Below, piece by piece: positions 1 to 8,385 of a stretch of DNA of 58,357 nucleotides. The stretch lies in NCBI GenBank assembly GCA_027449125.1, contig DAIDME010000110.1, forward strand, positions 1 through 58,357. Direction: 5' to 3'. How positions within the stretch are numbered: position 1 is the first letter of the stretch; each line of letters starts with the position of its first letter. A model generated the notes under the pieces. It saw only the letters and a program-made list of their open reading frames with translations. It was not told the DNA's origin and searched no databases. Position numbers and translations under genes: made by a program. This DNA is from Solirubrobacterales bacterium. GTDB taxonomy: Bacteria > Actinomycetota > Thermoleophilia > Solirubrobacterales > Solirubrobacteraceae.

Positions 1-20
1 CCCACCCCACCCCCAGCCCG

Positions 21-2246
21 ATGACCCGACGCGAACGCAAGCGGCGCGCCCGCAAACAAGCCCACCCGGCACGCCGGGCGTTCCTGATCGCGGCCGCGGT
101 GATCGTCACCGCGGGCTTTGCCGCCACGGCGGCCTTTGCCGCCTGGGTCGTCACGACCGCTGACGGCGCCCCCAACATCAGCCAGCTGCACCCGCGCGTG
201 CCCGGCCAGACGTCCGAGTTCTTCGCGGCGAACGGCCAGCCGCTCGGCTACGTCGCCTCGGACGTGCTGCGCACGGCGCTCACCCAGGCCCAGGAGCCGC
301 AGCTGCTGCGAGAGGCGACGGTCGCGATTGAGGACCGCCGCTTCTACCAGCACGGCGGCGTTGACTACCTGGGGCTGCTGCGGGCCGCGCTCAAGGACGT
401 GTTCGTGGGCGGCGGCCTGCAGGGCGGCTCGACGCTGACGATGCAGCTGGTCACGAACGTCTACCTGCCAGACCGCATCAAGGACGTGCACAACCTCCGC
501 TACAAGGTGATCCAGCTGAAGCTCGCCACCGAGCTCGCAAACCGCGAGGGCCACGCGCAGATCCTCACCCAGTACCTCAACGACGTTCCCTACGGATCGA
601 TGTACGGGGAGACCGCGATCGGCGTGGCCGCCGGCTCGCAGATGTTCTTTGACAAGCCCGTCGGCAAGCTCGACCTCGCGCAGCTCGCGCTGCTGGCCGG
701 CCTGCCGCAGGCCCCCAGCCAGTACAACCCGTTCGTCGACCCGAGCCTCGCGCGCTGGCGCCGTGGCCTGGTGCTGCAGGCGATGGTCCGCTCCCACTAC
801 ATCTCACAGGCCACAGCAGACGCCACCCAGGCGCAGCCGCTGCAGGTCAAGGCGAACGACTCATACCAGGGCATGCGCCAGCCCTATGTGGTCAACTACG
901 CCGAGCAGCAGCTCGTGCAGGACCTGGGCCAGAAGGTCGTCGACCAGGGTGGCCTGAAGATCTACACGACGATCAACCTCGCCGACCAGCGCGCCGCGGC
1001 GCTCGCGATCAAGCAGCACGAGGGCCAGCCCGGCGACCCAGCCGCCGCGCTGGTCTCGATCAACCCCTCAAACGGCAACATCGTCGCGCTGCAGAACTCC
1101 ACGACATACGGCGTCGGCAAGGGCCAGACAACCTTCGACTACGCCACCGAGGCCGAACGCCAGACGGGATCGTCATTCAAGGCCTTCGCGCTGATGACGC
1201 TGATCCACGACGACAACGGCGACCCCAACAGCACCTACTACGTCTCCAAGTACCTGGCGCCCGGCTGGCTTCCCGGCTACCCCGGCTACTCGGTCCAGAC
1301 CGCCGAGAAGACCTACGCGGGCACGATCAGCGTCACCCAGGCCACCGCCGTCTCCGACAACACCGTCTACGCCCAACTGGGAGTGGACCTCGGCATCCAG
1401 AACATCAACGCCACGGCCCACGCGATGGGGATCACCGCGCCGCTGTATGACAACCCGTCGGAGGTGCTCGGCGGGCTGCGGGTCGGCGTCTCGCCGCTGC
1501 AGATGTCAGACGCCTACGCGACGATCGCCAACGGCGGCAGCCACATCGCGCCGACGATCATCTCCAAGGTCGTGCTGCCCAGCGGCAGGACCGTCTACCT
1601 CGGCAACCCGCACAGGACGCAGGTCTTCAGCCCCGGCCAGGCTTACGCCGGCACGCAGACACTGGAGACGGTGCTCCAGTACGGCACCGGCACCGACGCC
1701 AACTACGGCTGTCCGGCGGCCGGCAAGACCGGCACGACCAACAACTACACAGACGCCTGGTTCGTCGGCTACACCCCACGCCTGTCAACGGCCGTGTGGG
1801 TCGGCTACCCGAACTCAGACGTCTACATGAACGACGTCAACGGCCTCGGCCCCGGCTACGGCGCAACGCTCGCCGCGCCGATCTGGAAGCAGTTCATGCA
1901 GGCGGCGTCCAATGGCTACTGCGGCGACTTCACGCCGCCCAGCCAGTACTGGCACGGCGTCGAGTACCTCGGCCCACACGCCGTCAGGCCCTACGTGCCG
2001 CCGCCACCGACCACCACCGCGACCACCGGGACGAGCACCACCGGCACCGGCGGCGCGAGCGGCACCGGCACCAGCACCACCGGCGGCTCGACGCTGATCG
2101 TTCCGACCAGCACGACCCCCAGCCCCACCACCTCGACGACCGGCGCGCCGCCCACAGCGGGCCCGCCCGGCCCGCCGAGCCAGCCCGGCGCGCCCGCCTC
2201 CAGAGCCGCCAGCTCGCCCGCGACCGGCGGCGCGAGCGGCTTCTGA
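21..2246 (+). CDS. Class A penicillin-binding protein (transglycosylase/transpeptidase)
   Basis: Bifunctional enzyme that polymerises lipid II into glycan strands and cross-links stem peptides on the outer face of the membrane. Order of parts: basic cytosolic start (1-20), one membrane segment (about 20-43), GT51 transglycosylase domain with EDRRFYQ at 104-110 (catalytic Glu104) and GGSTLTMQ at 135-142, then a transpeptidase domain with SxxK at 384-387, SDN at 445-447 and KTGT at 569-572. The last ~80 residues are a Thr/Ser/Gly/Pro tail, as is common in actinobacterial PBPs. All catalytic motifs are intact and 741 residues is normal for the family. Only 20 bases precede the ATG, so its promoter lies outside the window and an earlier start cannot be excluded. 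Confidence 0.95.
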   Translation: MTRRERKRRARKQAHPARRAFLIAAAVIVTAGFAATAAFAAWVVTTADGAPNISQLHPRVPGQTSEFFAANGQPLGYVASDVLRTALTQAQEPQLLREATVAIEDRRFYQHGGVDYLGLLRAALKDVFVGGGLQGGSTLTMQLVTNVYLPDRIKDVHNLRYKVIQLKLATELANREGHAQILTQYLNDVPYGSMYGETAIGVAAGSQMFFDKPVGKLDLAQLALLAGLPQAPSQYNPFVDPSLARWRRGLVLQAMVRSHYISQATADATQAQPLQVKANDSYQGMRQPYVVNYAEQQLVQDLGQKVVDQGGLKIYTTINLADQRAAALAIKQHEGQPGDPAAALVSINPSNGNIVALQNSTTYGVGKGQTTFDYATEAERQTGSSFKAFALMTLIHDDNGDPNSTYYVSKYLAPGWLPGYPGYSVQTAEKTYAGTISVTQATAVSDNTVYAQLGVDLGIQNINATAHAMGITAPLYDNPSEVLGGLRVGVSPLQMSDAYATIANGGSHIAPTIISKVVLPSGRTVYLGNPHRTQVFSPGQAYAGTQTLETVLQYGTGTDANYGCPAAGKTGTTNNYTDAWFVGYTPRLSTAVWVGYPNSDVYMNDVNGLGPGYGATLAAPIWKQFMQAASNGYCGDFTPPSQYWHGVEYLGPHAVRPYVPPPPTTTATTGTSTTGTGGASGTGTSTTGGSTLIVPTSTTPSPTTSTTGAPPTAGPPGPPSQPGAPASRAASSPATGGASGF

Positions 2247-2263
2247 CATAGAATCGTCAGGCG

Positions 2264-2485
2264 ATGCCAAAGGAAGAGAAGGTCGAGTTCGAAGGCGAGG
2301 TCGTGGAGGCGCTGCCCAACGCGATGTTCCGGGTGAAGCTCGACAACATGGATCGGGTGGTCCTCGGCCACGTGGCCGGCAAGATGCGGCGCTTCCGCAT
2401 CAGGATCCTGCCGGGCGACCGCGTGCGCGTCGAGCTCTCGCCCTACGACCTGGACCGCGCGCGGATCGTCTACCGCCACCGCTAG
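2264..2485 (+). CDS. infA: Translation initiation factor IF-1
   Basis: Single OB-fold protein of 73 residues that binds the 30S A site during initiation. The family core is clear: [16 protein letters not shown], then VELSPYDL and RIVYRHR at the C-terminus. It lies 17 bases after the PBP gene and 34 bases before thiL, not in a ribosomal protein cluster. A -10-like TAGAAT (2249-2254) ends nine bases before the ATG, so it may have its own promoter with almost no leader. Whether the genome carries a second infA cannot be seen here. Confidence 0.95.
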   Translation: MPKEEKVEFEGEVVEALPNAMFRVKLDNMDRVVLGHVAGKMRRFRIRILPGDRVRVELSPYDLDRARIVYRHR

Positions 2486-2519
2486 CGCCGGGCCTGCGGC
2501 TGAGAGGGCAAACCGCGGG

Positions 2520-3527
2520 ATGGCCGAGCTCGAGCTGATCGGCGAGTTGCGCGCGCTGCTTCACCGTCCCGACCCGCGCCTGAGCGTGGGGATCGGGGAC
2601 GACGCCGCGGTCGTGCGCGGCCGCGGCTACGCGGTCACCTCGGTGGACACGATGGTCGAGGGCGTCCACTTCCGCTCGACGCAGCTCACCGGCGAGCAGA
2701 TCGGCCACCGGGCCCTGGCGGGTGCGCTCTCCGACCTGGCGGCGATGGGCGTCGGGGCGAGCGACCCGGGCGACATCCAGGCCTACCTCGCGCTCACGCT
2801 GCCCGCGGGGGCAGGCAGCCTCGCCCGTGCCCTGATCGCCGGCGCCGCCGGGCTCGCGGAGCTCTGCGGCGTGACGATCGCCGGCGGCGACCTGACCAGC
2901 GGCCCGGCGCTCACCGTGAGCTTCACCGTCGTCGGCTGGACCGAGGACCCCGGTGCGCTGGCACGGCGCGACGGGGCCGAGCCCGGTGACCTGGTCGGGG
3001 TGACCGGCACGCTCGGCGGCGCCGCCGCCGGGCTCGCGCTCTACGACGGCCGCGTGCCGGAGCGCGCGATCGAAGCGGAGACGGCCGCCGCTCTGCGCGA
3101 GCGCCACGCCCTGCCGCGCCCCCTGCTCGCGGCCGGTCGCGCGCTGGCGGGAGCGGGCGTGAGCGCCATGCTCGACCTCTCCGACGGGATCGCGAGCGAC
3201 GCCGCCACACTCGCCCGCGCGAGCGGTGTGACGCTCGAGCTCGAGCTCGCCCGCCTGCCGCTCGCCACCGGCGTCGCCGAGGTCGCGCAGGCGCTCGGCC
3301 AGGACCCGGCCCGCTTCGCCGCCTGTGGCGGCGAGGACTACGAGCTCTGTTTCACCGCCGGGCGCTCGAGCCGAGCCGCGATCGAAGCGGCACTCGCCAA
3401 CGGCGACCCCGCCTCCCCAGGCGTCACCTGGATCGGCGAGGTCGTCGCAGGCGACCGCCCAGAGGCCCGCTTGCGCGACGCGGACGGGCGCTCAGCGCGC
3501 CTGGCAGGCTACGAGCACAGCTTCTGA
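2520..3527 (+). CDS. thiL: Thiamine-monophosphate kinase
   Basis: ATP-dependent kinase making thiamine diphosphate from thiamine monophosphate, the last step of thiamine biosynthesis. The PurM/ThiL fold is recognisable from GIGDDAAV near residue 23, the metal-binding SVDTMVEGVHF stretch near 42, SDLAAMGV near 71, the GGDLTSGP segment and, near the C-terminus, CGGEDYELCF. The 335 residues match the usual length. It follows infA closely on the same strand. Its last 19 bases overlap the end of a small FlgM-like gene on the opposite strand. No other thiamine genes are in the window. Confidence 0.95.
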   Translation: MAELELIGELRALLHRPDPRLSVGIGDDAAVVRGRGYAVTSVDTMVEGVHFRSTQLTGEQIGHRALAGALSDLAAMGVGASDPGDIQAYLALTLPAGAGSLARALIAGAAGLAELCGVTIAGGDLTSGPALTVSFTVVGWTEDPGALARRDGAEPGDLVGVTGTLGGAAAGLALYDGRVPERAIEAETAAALRERHALPRPLLAAGRALAGAGVSAMLDLSDGIASDAATLARASGVTLELELARLPLATGVAEVAQALGQDPARFAACGGEDYELCFTAGRSSRAAIEAALANGDPASPGVTWIGEVVAGDRPEARLRDADGRSARLAGYEHSF

Positions 3528-3676
3528 TCACGAGGGCCGTGGCCGCCGGCAAGCAGCAGCCACATCAGCGGTCTGCGCACGATCGCGTCCGCAACCTTGG
3601 TCGCGTCCACCCGGTACTCGCCCTGCTCAAGCCGATCCTTCAGCGTCATTAGTCTGGACTCCGCATCCGTGGTCAT
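3509..3676 (-). CDS. FlgM-like anti-sigma-28 domain protein (small)
   Basis: A 55-residue protein read from an ATG at 3676 to a TAG at 3509. An in-frame TAA about 36 bases upstream leaves no earlier start. Its middle, LKDRLEQGEYRVDATKVADA followed by IVRRPL, has the pattern of the FlgM C-terminal domain (LxxxIxxGxYxVDxxKVAxxLL) that binds the flagellar sigma factor FliA. FlgM proteins are usually 80-100 residues, so this one is little more than the sigma-binding helices plus a short hydrophobic end. No flagellar gene is adjacent. Its 3' end overlaps thiL by 19 bases. The domain call rests on pattern recognition alone. Confidence 0.6.
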   Translation of the reverse strand: MTTDAESRLMTLKDRLEQGEYRVDATKVADAIVRRPLMWLLLAGGHGPRDQKLCS

Positions 3677-3762
3677 CCTGAAAGCCTGATCGGCAGCTGT
3701 CCGGTCCCGCCTTTAACCGGCGCGAGCGCGGATCGACGTAAGGCCCATGACCGGCTTGCCTT

Positions 3763-3790
3763 GCTGGCCGGTCCCGCTGGACCGGCCAGC
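3763..3790 (-). terminator. Hairpin terminator after the M28-like gene
   Basis: Perfect 11-base inverted repeat (GCTGGCCGGTC at 3763-3773 and its complement at 3780-3790) with a 6-base loop, starting about 30 bases past the stop of the minus-strand gene at 3821. No T-run follows, as is common in very GC-rich genomes. Confidence 0.55.
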
Positions 3791-3820
3791 CGCTGAAGCG
3801 TCACGGTCGGGCCCGGGCGC

Positions 3821-5617
3821 TCAGCGTCGCAGCGCCGAGCCGGTCCCGCCGAGCGACCCGGGGCCCGCATACGTGGCGGGCCCGCGCACGCTGATTGGCG
3901 TCGCGGCGGTGACGGCGCCGGCCCGCAGCGCCCGCAGCGACAGGATCGTCGCGCTGGCCAGGCAGCCGACGGCCACCGCCCAGTAGAGCGCCGCCCCGGC
4001 CGACATCGCCCCACCCGGGAGCAGCAGCAGGCTCCCGACGAGCGCGAGCGGCGACAGGCCATAGGCGTTGGCGTAGTAGAACAGGATCAGGAGCGCCGGC
4101 AGGCTGCCGATCAAAAGCAGCAGGGCCACCGGCCAGCGGCGGCTGCGCACCTCAGGCTGTGCCAGCCAGACCCACAGATGCAGCGCCGGCACGAGCAGCA
4201 GGGCCGCAAACGGGTTTGCGCTCCAGACGACGACGCTCAGCGCGCACAGGACCGTGCTGAGCGCCACCGCCGCGGCGTCCGCCGCCGGCGACTCAGGGCG
4301 GCGCCGGCCCTCGGGCAGACTCCGCGCCAGCAGGCGTAGGAAAAGTGGCCGCAGGATCAGGAACGAGACGGCGACGGCCGCCGCCACCAGGATCAGGGTC
4401 GTGAGCTCACCGCCGCTCAGCGTGGGGGCAGCCACGGCACCGGCAGGCGTGAACGACAGCGCGCCTGACGCGCGGGCCGCGAGCAGCACCAGCACGCCGA
4501 TGACGAACGGCGCGACGCCGGCCAGCACCCAGGCCAGCCAGCGCGTGAGCATGTGCCCGCGGCGACGCACACGCGCCGCCGCGTCAACCGTGACCGCCAG
4601 CACCGGCAGGATCAGCGCCAGCACCAGCAGGCGCACCGCCCACAGCGGCACCAGCTGGCCGCTCAATGTCAGGTAGGACCCGGGGGGGCCCACAGCCGGC
4701 CCGCGGTCCAGGGCGTTGACGGCGTCGAGCAGCGCCGTGCCGAGCGCCGCCGGACGGCCGGCCGGCCCGAGCGCGACCCGCCCCGCCGCGGGCCGGTCGC
4801 CCGACAGCGAGACCAACGCCGCCGGCAGCCCCTGGCCCGCGAACGGCGCCTGCTCGGTGATCGCGAGCGGAAAAGCCATGCGCGCCACCTGACCAGCCAG
4901 GCCGGTCGCCACGTTGGCGACGCCGGCCTGCGAGCCGACAGCGTTGGCAAGCGTGCCCACAAGCAGCGGCGGCGCCAGCTGGTCGGTTCCCGACCACGGC
5001 ACCACGACGGGTCCGTGCACGACCGCGCCGGCGAGGTTGCCGAGCACGATCACCGCGTCCACGGGCTGACCGGCGAGTGACCGCGCCAGCTGCGTGGCGC
5101 CCGCGACGCCAACCTGGCCGCTGGTGGAGACCAGCGTCACCGAACGGCTGAGGGTCTCCGCCGACAGTGCCTGTGCGAGCCCCAGCATCAGGGCGCTGCT
5201 GTAGAGCTCGGCTCGGCCCGGCACGGCCGGCGCGTTGCGGTCGCTGACGACGACGATCGTGCCGCTGCCGAGCCCCGGCTTGGTCGCGATCACGTTCTCA
5301 AGCGTTGCGGGCCCAGACGGTGTCGCCGCCTTGAACCGGTCCGTCTGCACGCTGAAGCCGCTGATCCCGGAGGCGTTCTCACCGGCGAGCTGGCGGGCCA
5401 TGTAGCCGGCGAGGCCCTGATCGCCGGGGGAGCCGGGCGAGCGCCGCGGGTAGCGTGCCGCCATCGTGCTCTCGGTCGACTGCAGGCTGGCGAAGAACTG
5501 ACCCGGCGCCAGCCGGGCGCTGAGCGGCGCCGGCCGCCGCTGCAGCGAGAAACCGAAGACGATCACGGCGAAGGCGACGACGACCATGCACGCGCGGTAG
5601 ATGCGGGGATCGACCAT
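3821..5617 (-). CDS. Polytopic membrane protein with degenerate M28-like domain
   Basis: 598 residues from the ATG at 5617; the frame stays open further upstream but would run into soxR. An N-terminal membrane anchor (about 8-25) is followed by an extracytoplasmic domain to about 310 with the layout of M28 aminopeptidases, then about eight membrane segments, as in Gaa1/M28 membrane proteins. Where active M28 enzymes have the first zinc-ligand segment (HxD context) this protein reads VVSDRNAPAV, then a helix resembling the ALMLGLAQAL region, and no obvious metal-ligand set remains. I read it as a pseudo-peptidase of unknown role. Its 5' end lies 11 bases from the soxR stop, so the two may be co-transcribed. 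Confidence 0.75.
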   Translation of the reverse strand: MVDPRIYRACMVVVAFAVIVFGFSLQRRPAPLSARLAPGQFFASLQSTESTMAARYPRRSPGSPGDQGLAGYMARQLAGENASGISGFSVQTDRFKAATPSGPATLENVIATKPGLGSGTIVVVSDRNAPAVPGRAELYSSALMLGLAQALSAETLSRSVTLVSTSGQVGVAGATQLARSLAGQPVDAVIVLGNLAGAVVHGPVVVPWSGTDQLAPPLLVGTLANAVGSQAGVANVATGLAGQVARMAFPLAITEQAPFAGQGLPAALVSLSGDRPAAGRVALGPAGRPAALGTALLDAVNALDRGPAVGPPGSYLTLSGQLVPLWAVRLLVLALILPVLAVTVDAAARVRRRGHMLTRWLAWVLAGVAPFVIGVLVLLAARASGALSFTPAGAVAAPTLSGGELTTLILVAAAVAVSFLILRPLFLRLLARSLPEGRRRPESPAADAAAVALSTVLCALSVVVWSANPFAALLLVPALHLWVWLAQPEVRSRRWPVALLLLIGSLPALLILFYYANAYGLSPLALVGSLLLLPGGAMSAGAALYWAVAVGCLASATILSLRALRAGAVTAATPISVRGPATYAGPGSLGGTGSALRR

Positions 5618-5628
5618 GCCGTCCCAGC

Positions 5629-6129
5629 TTACCCAGCCGCCCGACCGGCCGCTACGGCAACGAGCCCCGTGCGCCTGTCGCCTTCCGGGGTTGGCAGCCA
5701 GGCTGGGCCAGAGCCGTACGCTCCCTGCTCGTCGTCGGGGTTGCTGAGCGCGCAGGTACGCAGCGACAGGCAGCCGCAGCCCACACAGCCAGTCAGCTTG
5801 CGCTTGAGCTGCTCGAGGTCGGCGATCTGCCGGTCGATCCGCTCGGTCCACGCCCGCGAAACCCTGGTCCAGTCTGCCTTGGTCGGCGTGCGGTTCTCGG
5901 GCAGGTTCGCGAGCGCCTGTGAGATCTCCTCGAGGCTCAGACCCACCCGCTGCGCAGCACGGATGAACGCCACGCGCCGCAGCGTGTGGCGCGGGTAGCG
6001 GCGCTGGTTGCCGGTTGTGCGCTCGGCCGCGATCAGCCGGCGCTCCTCATAGAAGCGCAGCGCCGAGGCGGCCACACCGGAGCGGGCGGAGAGCTCGCCG
6101 ACAGTCAGCGTCGCGGGGAGCTTGGACAA
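5629..6129 (-). CDS. soxR: Redox-sensing MerR-family regulator SoxR
   Basis: Dimeric [2Fe-2S] transcription activator that responds to redox-cycling compounds. The MerR winged-helix domain (about 8-75, including LRFYEERRLI) is followed by a dimerisation helix and the SoxR cluster signature CVGCGCLSLRTC, with Cys115, Cys118, Cys120 and Cys126. All four cluster ligands are present. The start is TTG at 6129, preceded by AGGAGG. It is divergent from the transketolase genes, and a SoxR-type operator lies between them, so SoxR very likely controls both sides. 166 residues is normal. Confidence 0.93.
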   Translation of the reverse strand: MSKLPATLTVGELSARSGVAASALRFYEERRLIAAERTTGNQRRYPRHTLRRVAFIRAAQRVGLSLEEISQALANLPENRTPTKADWTRVSRAWTERIDRQIADLEQLKRKLTGCVGCGCLSLRTCALSNPDDEQGAYGSGPAWLPTPEGDRRTGLVAVAAGRAAG

Positions 6130-6145
6130 TGTTCCTCCTGGGCCC

Positions 6146-6176
6146 TTGACTTCAACCTAACTTGAAGTTTTAGCAT
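6146..6176 (+). promoter_or_regulatory. SoxR operator within a 19-bp-spaced promoter
   Basis: TTGACT (-35, 6146-6151) and TAGCAT (-10, 6171-6176) are 19 bases apart, the stretched spacing typical of MerR-family targets. Between them is the perfect inverted repeat ACTTCAA/TTGAAGT (6149-6155 and 6162-6168). The central 18 bases (6150-6167) match the Escherichia coli soxS SoxR site at 14 of 18 positions, by memory of that site. The -10 ends six bases before the ATG at 6183, predicting a leaderless transcript. Confidence 0.85.
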
Positions 6177-6182
6177 CGTCGC

Positions 6183-6888
6183 ATGACCATCACAACGACC
6201 CGCACCGCGCAGTACGGCTACCAGGACCTGCACCGCCTGATGGCGCTCCAGACCGGCGATGAGAAGCACGACGGCGCCTCCACCTCCACCCTCGACGTTC
6301 TGTGGGTGCTCTACGACCAGATCCTGGAGGTCCGCCCCCGCACGTGCCGATGACCCGGCACGCGACCGCTTCTACCTCAGCAAGGGCCATGGGCCAAGCG
6401 CCTACTACGCGGTGCTCGTCGCCAAGGGCTTCATCCCGGTCGGCTGGCTGCCCGGCTTCGGCGGCTTTGACTCGCCGCTCGGCTACCACCCCGACCGCAA
6501 CCTGATCCCGGGCGTGGAGATCTCCTCGGGCTCGCTCGGGCACGGGCTGCCGCTCGCCGTCGGAACCGCGCTCGGGCTGCGCGCCCAGCACAACGTCGCG
6601 CGCGTGGTGGTGCTGATCGGCGACGCCGAGCTCGACGAGGGCTCAAACGCAGAGGCGATCGAGCTCGCGGGCGCCGCCGCACTCGCGGCGCTGACCGTGA
6701 TCGTGGTGGACAACGCGTCTGCGAGCTGGCCGTGGCGCGGCGGTGTCGAGACCCGCTTTGCGCCCGCCGGCTGGGACACCGCCCGCGTCGATGGCCGCGA
6801 CCACGCGGCGCTGGCCCGCGCGCTGCGGTCGCGCCCCACAGCAACCGCCCCGCAGCTCGTGGTGGCCGTGGTGGAGTCGAAGCGATGA
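6183..6888 (+). pseudogene. Transketolase N-terminal (TPP-binding) subunit, frameshifted
   Basis: Thiamine-diphosphate half of a split transketolase (pentose phosphate pathway). From the ATG at 6183 the first frame gives MTITTTRTAQYGYQDLHRLM and reaches EVRP, then hits a TGA at 6351. The rest (RFYLSKGHGPSAYYAVLVAK, GDAELDEGSNAEA as the TPP/metal motif, VDNAS) is in the +1 frame and ends at 6888. Dropping one C from the run of five at 6335-6339 joins the parts into a normal sequence (VRPARADDPARDRF). Promoter and partner subunit look intact, so a sequencing error, recent inactivation or slippage are all possible. The end overlaps the next gene by ATGA. Confidence 0.85.
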
Positions 6889-7784
6889 GCGCCACGACGA
6901 TGCGTGAGCAGTTTGCCGAGACCGCCACGGCGCTGCTGGACGAGAGCCCCGGCGCGGCGGTCGCGCTGGCCGACATCTCCGTGGGACTGTTCGGCGACGC
7001 CATCCGTGCGCACCCGGAGCGGGCGATCAACGTCGGCATCCGCGAGCAGCTGCTGGTGTCCGTCGGCGCCGGCCTCGCGCTCTCCGGCATGCGCCCGATC
7101 CTCCACACCTTCGCGAGCTTCCTGGTCGAGCGCGCCTTCGAGCAGGTCAAGCTCGACTTCGGCCACCAGGGCGTCTCAGGCGTGCTCGTGAGTGCCGGCG
7201 CCTCCTACGACATGGCGCCGGCCGGGCGCACCCACCACGCCCCGGGGGACGTGGCGCTGGTCGACACGCTGCCGGACTGGTCGATCCACGTCCCCGGCCA
7301 CCCGGCGGAGCTCGACGCGCTGCTTCGCGCCGCCACCGTCAGCGACCGGCCCGCGTACATCCGCACCTCCACGCGCCAGAACGCCGATCCGCGACCGCTC
7401 GCTGCGCGCGGCCGCATGGCGCTCGTGCGCCGCGGCTCGCGCGCGACCGTGGTGGCCGTCGGCCCGATGCTCGACCCGGTGCTCGCCGCGACCGCCGACC
7501 TGGAGGTGACGGTCCTCTACGCGGCAACGGTGCGCCCGTTCGACACCGCGACCCTGCTCGCTGCCCTCACGGAGCCCGACGTCATCCTCGTCGAGCCGTA
7601 CCTCGAAGGCACATCGGCCCGCTGCGTGACGGACGCGCTCACGGGCCGCCCCCACCGCCTGCTCTGCCTCGGCGTCCCCCGGACCGAGCTGCGCCGCTAC
7701 GGGACCCCCGAGGACCACGATCGCGCATACGGCCTGGACCCGGCCGGCATCCGCCGCCGGCTGGACGCGTTTCTCGGCACTTGA
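6885..7784 (+). CDS. Transketolase C-terminal (pyrimidine-binding) subunit
   Basis: 299 residues from the ATG at 6885, coupled to the upstream subunit by an ATGA overlap. It has the transketolase Pyr domain (ALADISVGL near the start, RAINVGIREQ at about 45-54, LHTFASFL near 70) and the C-terminal domain after about residue 190. With the N-terminal partner it should form the alpha2beta2 split transketolase seen in many actinobacteria, archaea and firmicutes. The operon is predicted to be induced through SoxR, which would tie pentose-phosphate carbon flow to redox stress; that is inference from the promoter. Confidence 0.9.
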   Translation: MSATTMREQFAETATALLDESPGAAVALADISVGLFGDAIRAHPERAINVGIREQLLVSVGAGLALSGMRPILHTFASFLVERAFEQVKLDFGHQGVSGVLVSAGASYDMAPAGRTHHAPGDVALVDTLPDWSIHVPGHPAELDALLRAATVSDRPAYIRTSTRQNADPRPLAARGRMALVRRGSRATVVAVGPMLDPVLAATADLEVTVLYAATVRPFDTATLLAALTEPDVILVEPYLEGTSARCVTDALTGRPHRLLCLGVPRTELRRYGTPEDHDRAYGLDPAGIRRRLDAFLGT

Positions 7785-7800
7785 ACCCCCCGCGGGGCCG

Positions 7801-7826
7801 GCCGCCCGGCCCGCTGGCCGGGCGGC
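7801..7826. terminator. Bidirectional hairpin terminator
   Basis: Perfect 11-base stem (GCCGCCCGGCC at 7801-7811, complement at 7816-7826) with a 4-base loop and TTTC following on the plus strand. It sits between the converging transketolase and cupin genes and can serve both. Confidence 0.75.
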
Positions 7827-7828
7827 TT

Positions 7829-8314
7829 TCAGTGCCTGGGCGGGACCTCGCCGTCGTAGTAGGCGACCTTGGCCTCGGCCGCGCGGAACATCCACTGGTC
7901 CTGCTCGTTGCCGCTCCAGACCCCCACCTTGCCGCTGTCGGGGTAGACGGCCACCGCCGGCTCCGCGGCGGAGGAGAACATCACGATGCGGGCCGCCTGC
8001 GCGCCGGCGTTGAAGACGTTGTGGGCGCCGTCAGGGCCAGATGGGAAGCAGAGCACCTCACCGGCACGCGCCGGCGAGACCCCCGCGGGCGTGCGCACCT
8101 GCACCTCACCCACCATCACCAGGAGCCACTCCTCGACGTACTCGTAGTGGTAGGGGCAGAGCGTCTGGCCGGGCGGCAGCTCGAACAGCCGCACCGACAG
8201 CTCCCTGCCGCCCGCCGCCTTGCCGAACGGCACCTGGGCGCAGCGGTAGCCGTCGGGGTCACCTTCGTCGTAGGCGCCTGAGAAGTCGGCGTCAAAAGCG
8301 TTCGGTGTGTTCAT
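7829..8314 (-). CDS. Cupin-domain protein
   Basis: 161 residues from the ATG at 8314. A single small beta-barrel: metal-site candidates lie in CPYHYEYVEEWLLVMVGEV, followed by the turn before GEVLCFPSGPDGAHNVFN, whose His is the usual late ligand. Proteins of this type bind a metal and often a sugar or small acid; no substrate can be named. A TGC-GATGAT extended -10 (8321-8329) leaves six bases before the ATG, consistent with a leaderless transcript. It is divergent from the phosphatase gene and ends at the shared terminator. Confidence 0.85.
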   Translation of the reverse strand: MNTPNAFDADFSGAYDEGDPDGYRCAQVPFGKAAGGRELSVRLFELPPGQTLCPYHYEYVEEWLLVMVGEVQVRTPAGVSPARAGEVLCFPSGPDGAHNVFNAGAQAARIVMFSSAAEPAVAVYPDSGKVGVWSGNEQDQWMFRAAEAKVAYYDGEVPPRH

Positions 8315-8385
8315 GGCGCGATCATCGCAGCACCGGCCCGCCACGGCCATGACAATCTGTGAGGCGGACGGGTAGCAGCACGACC

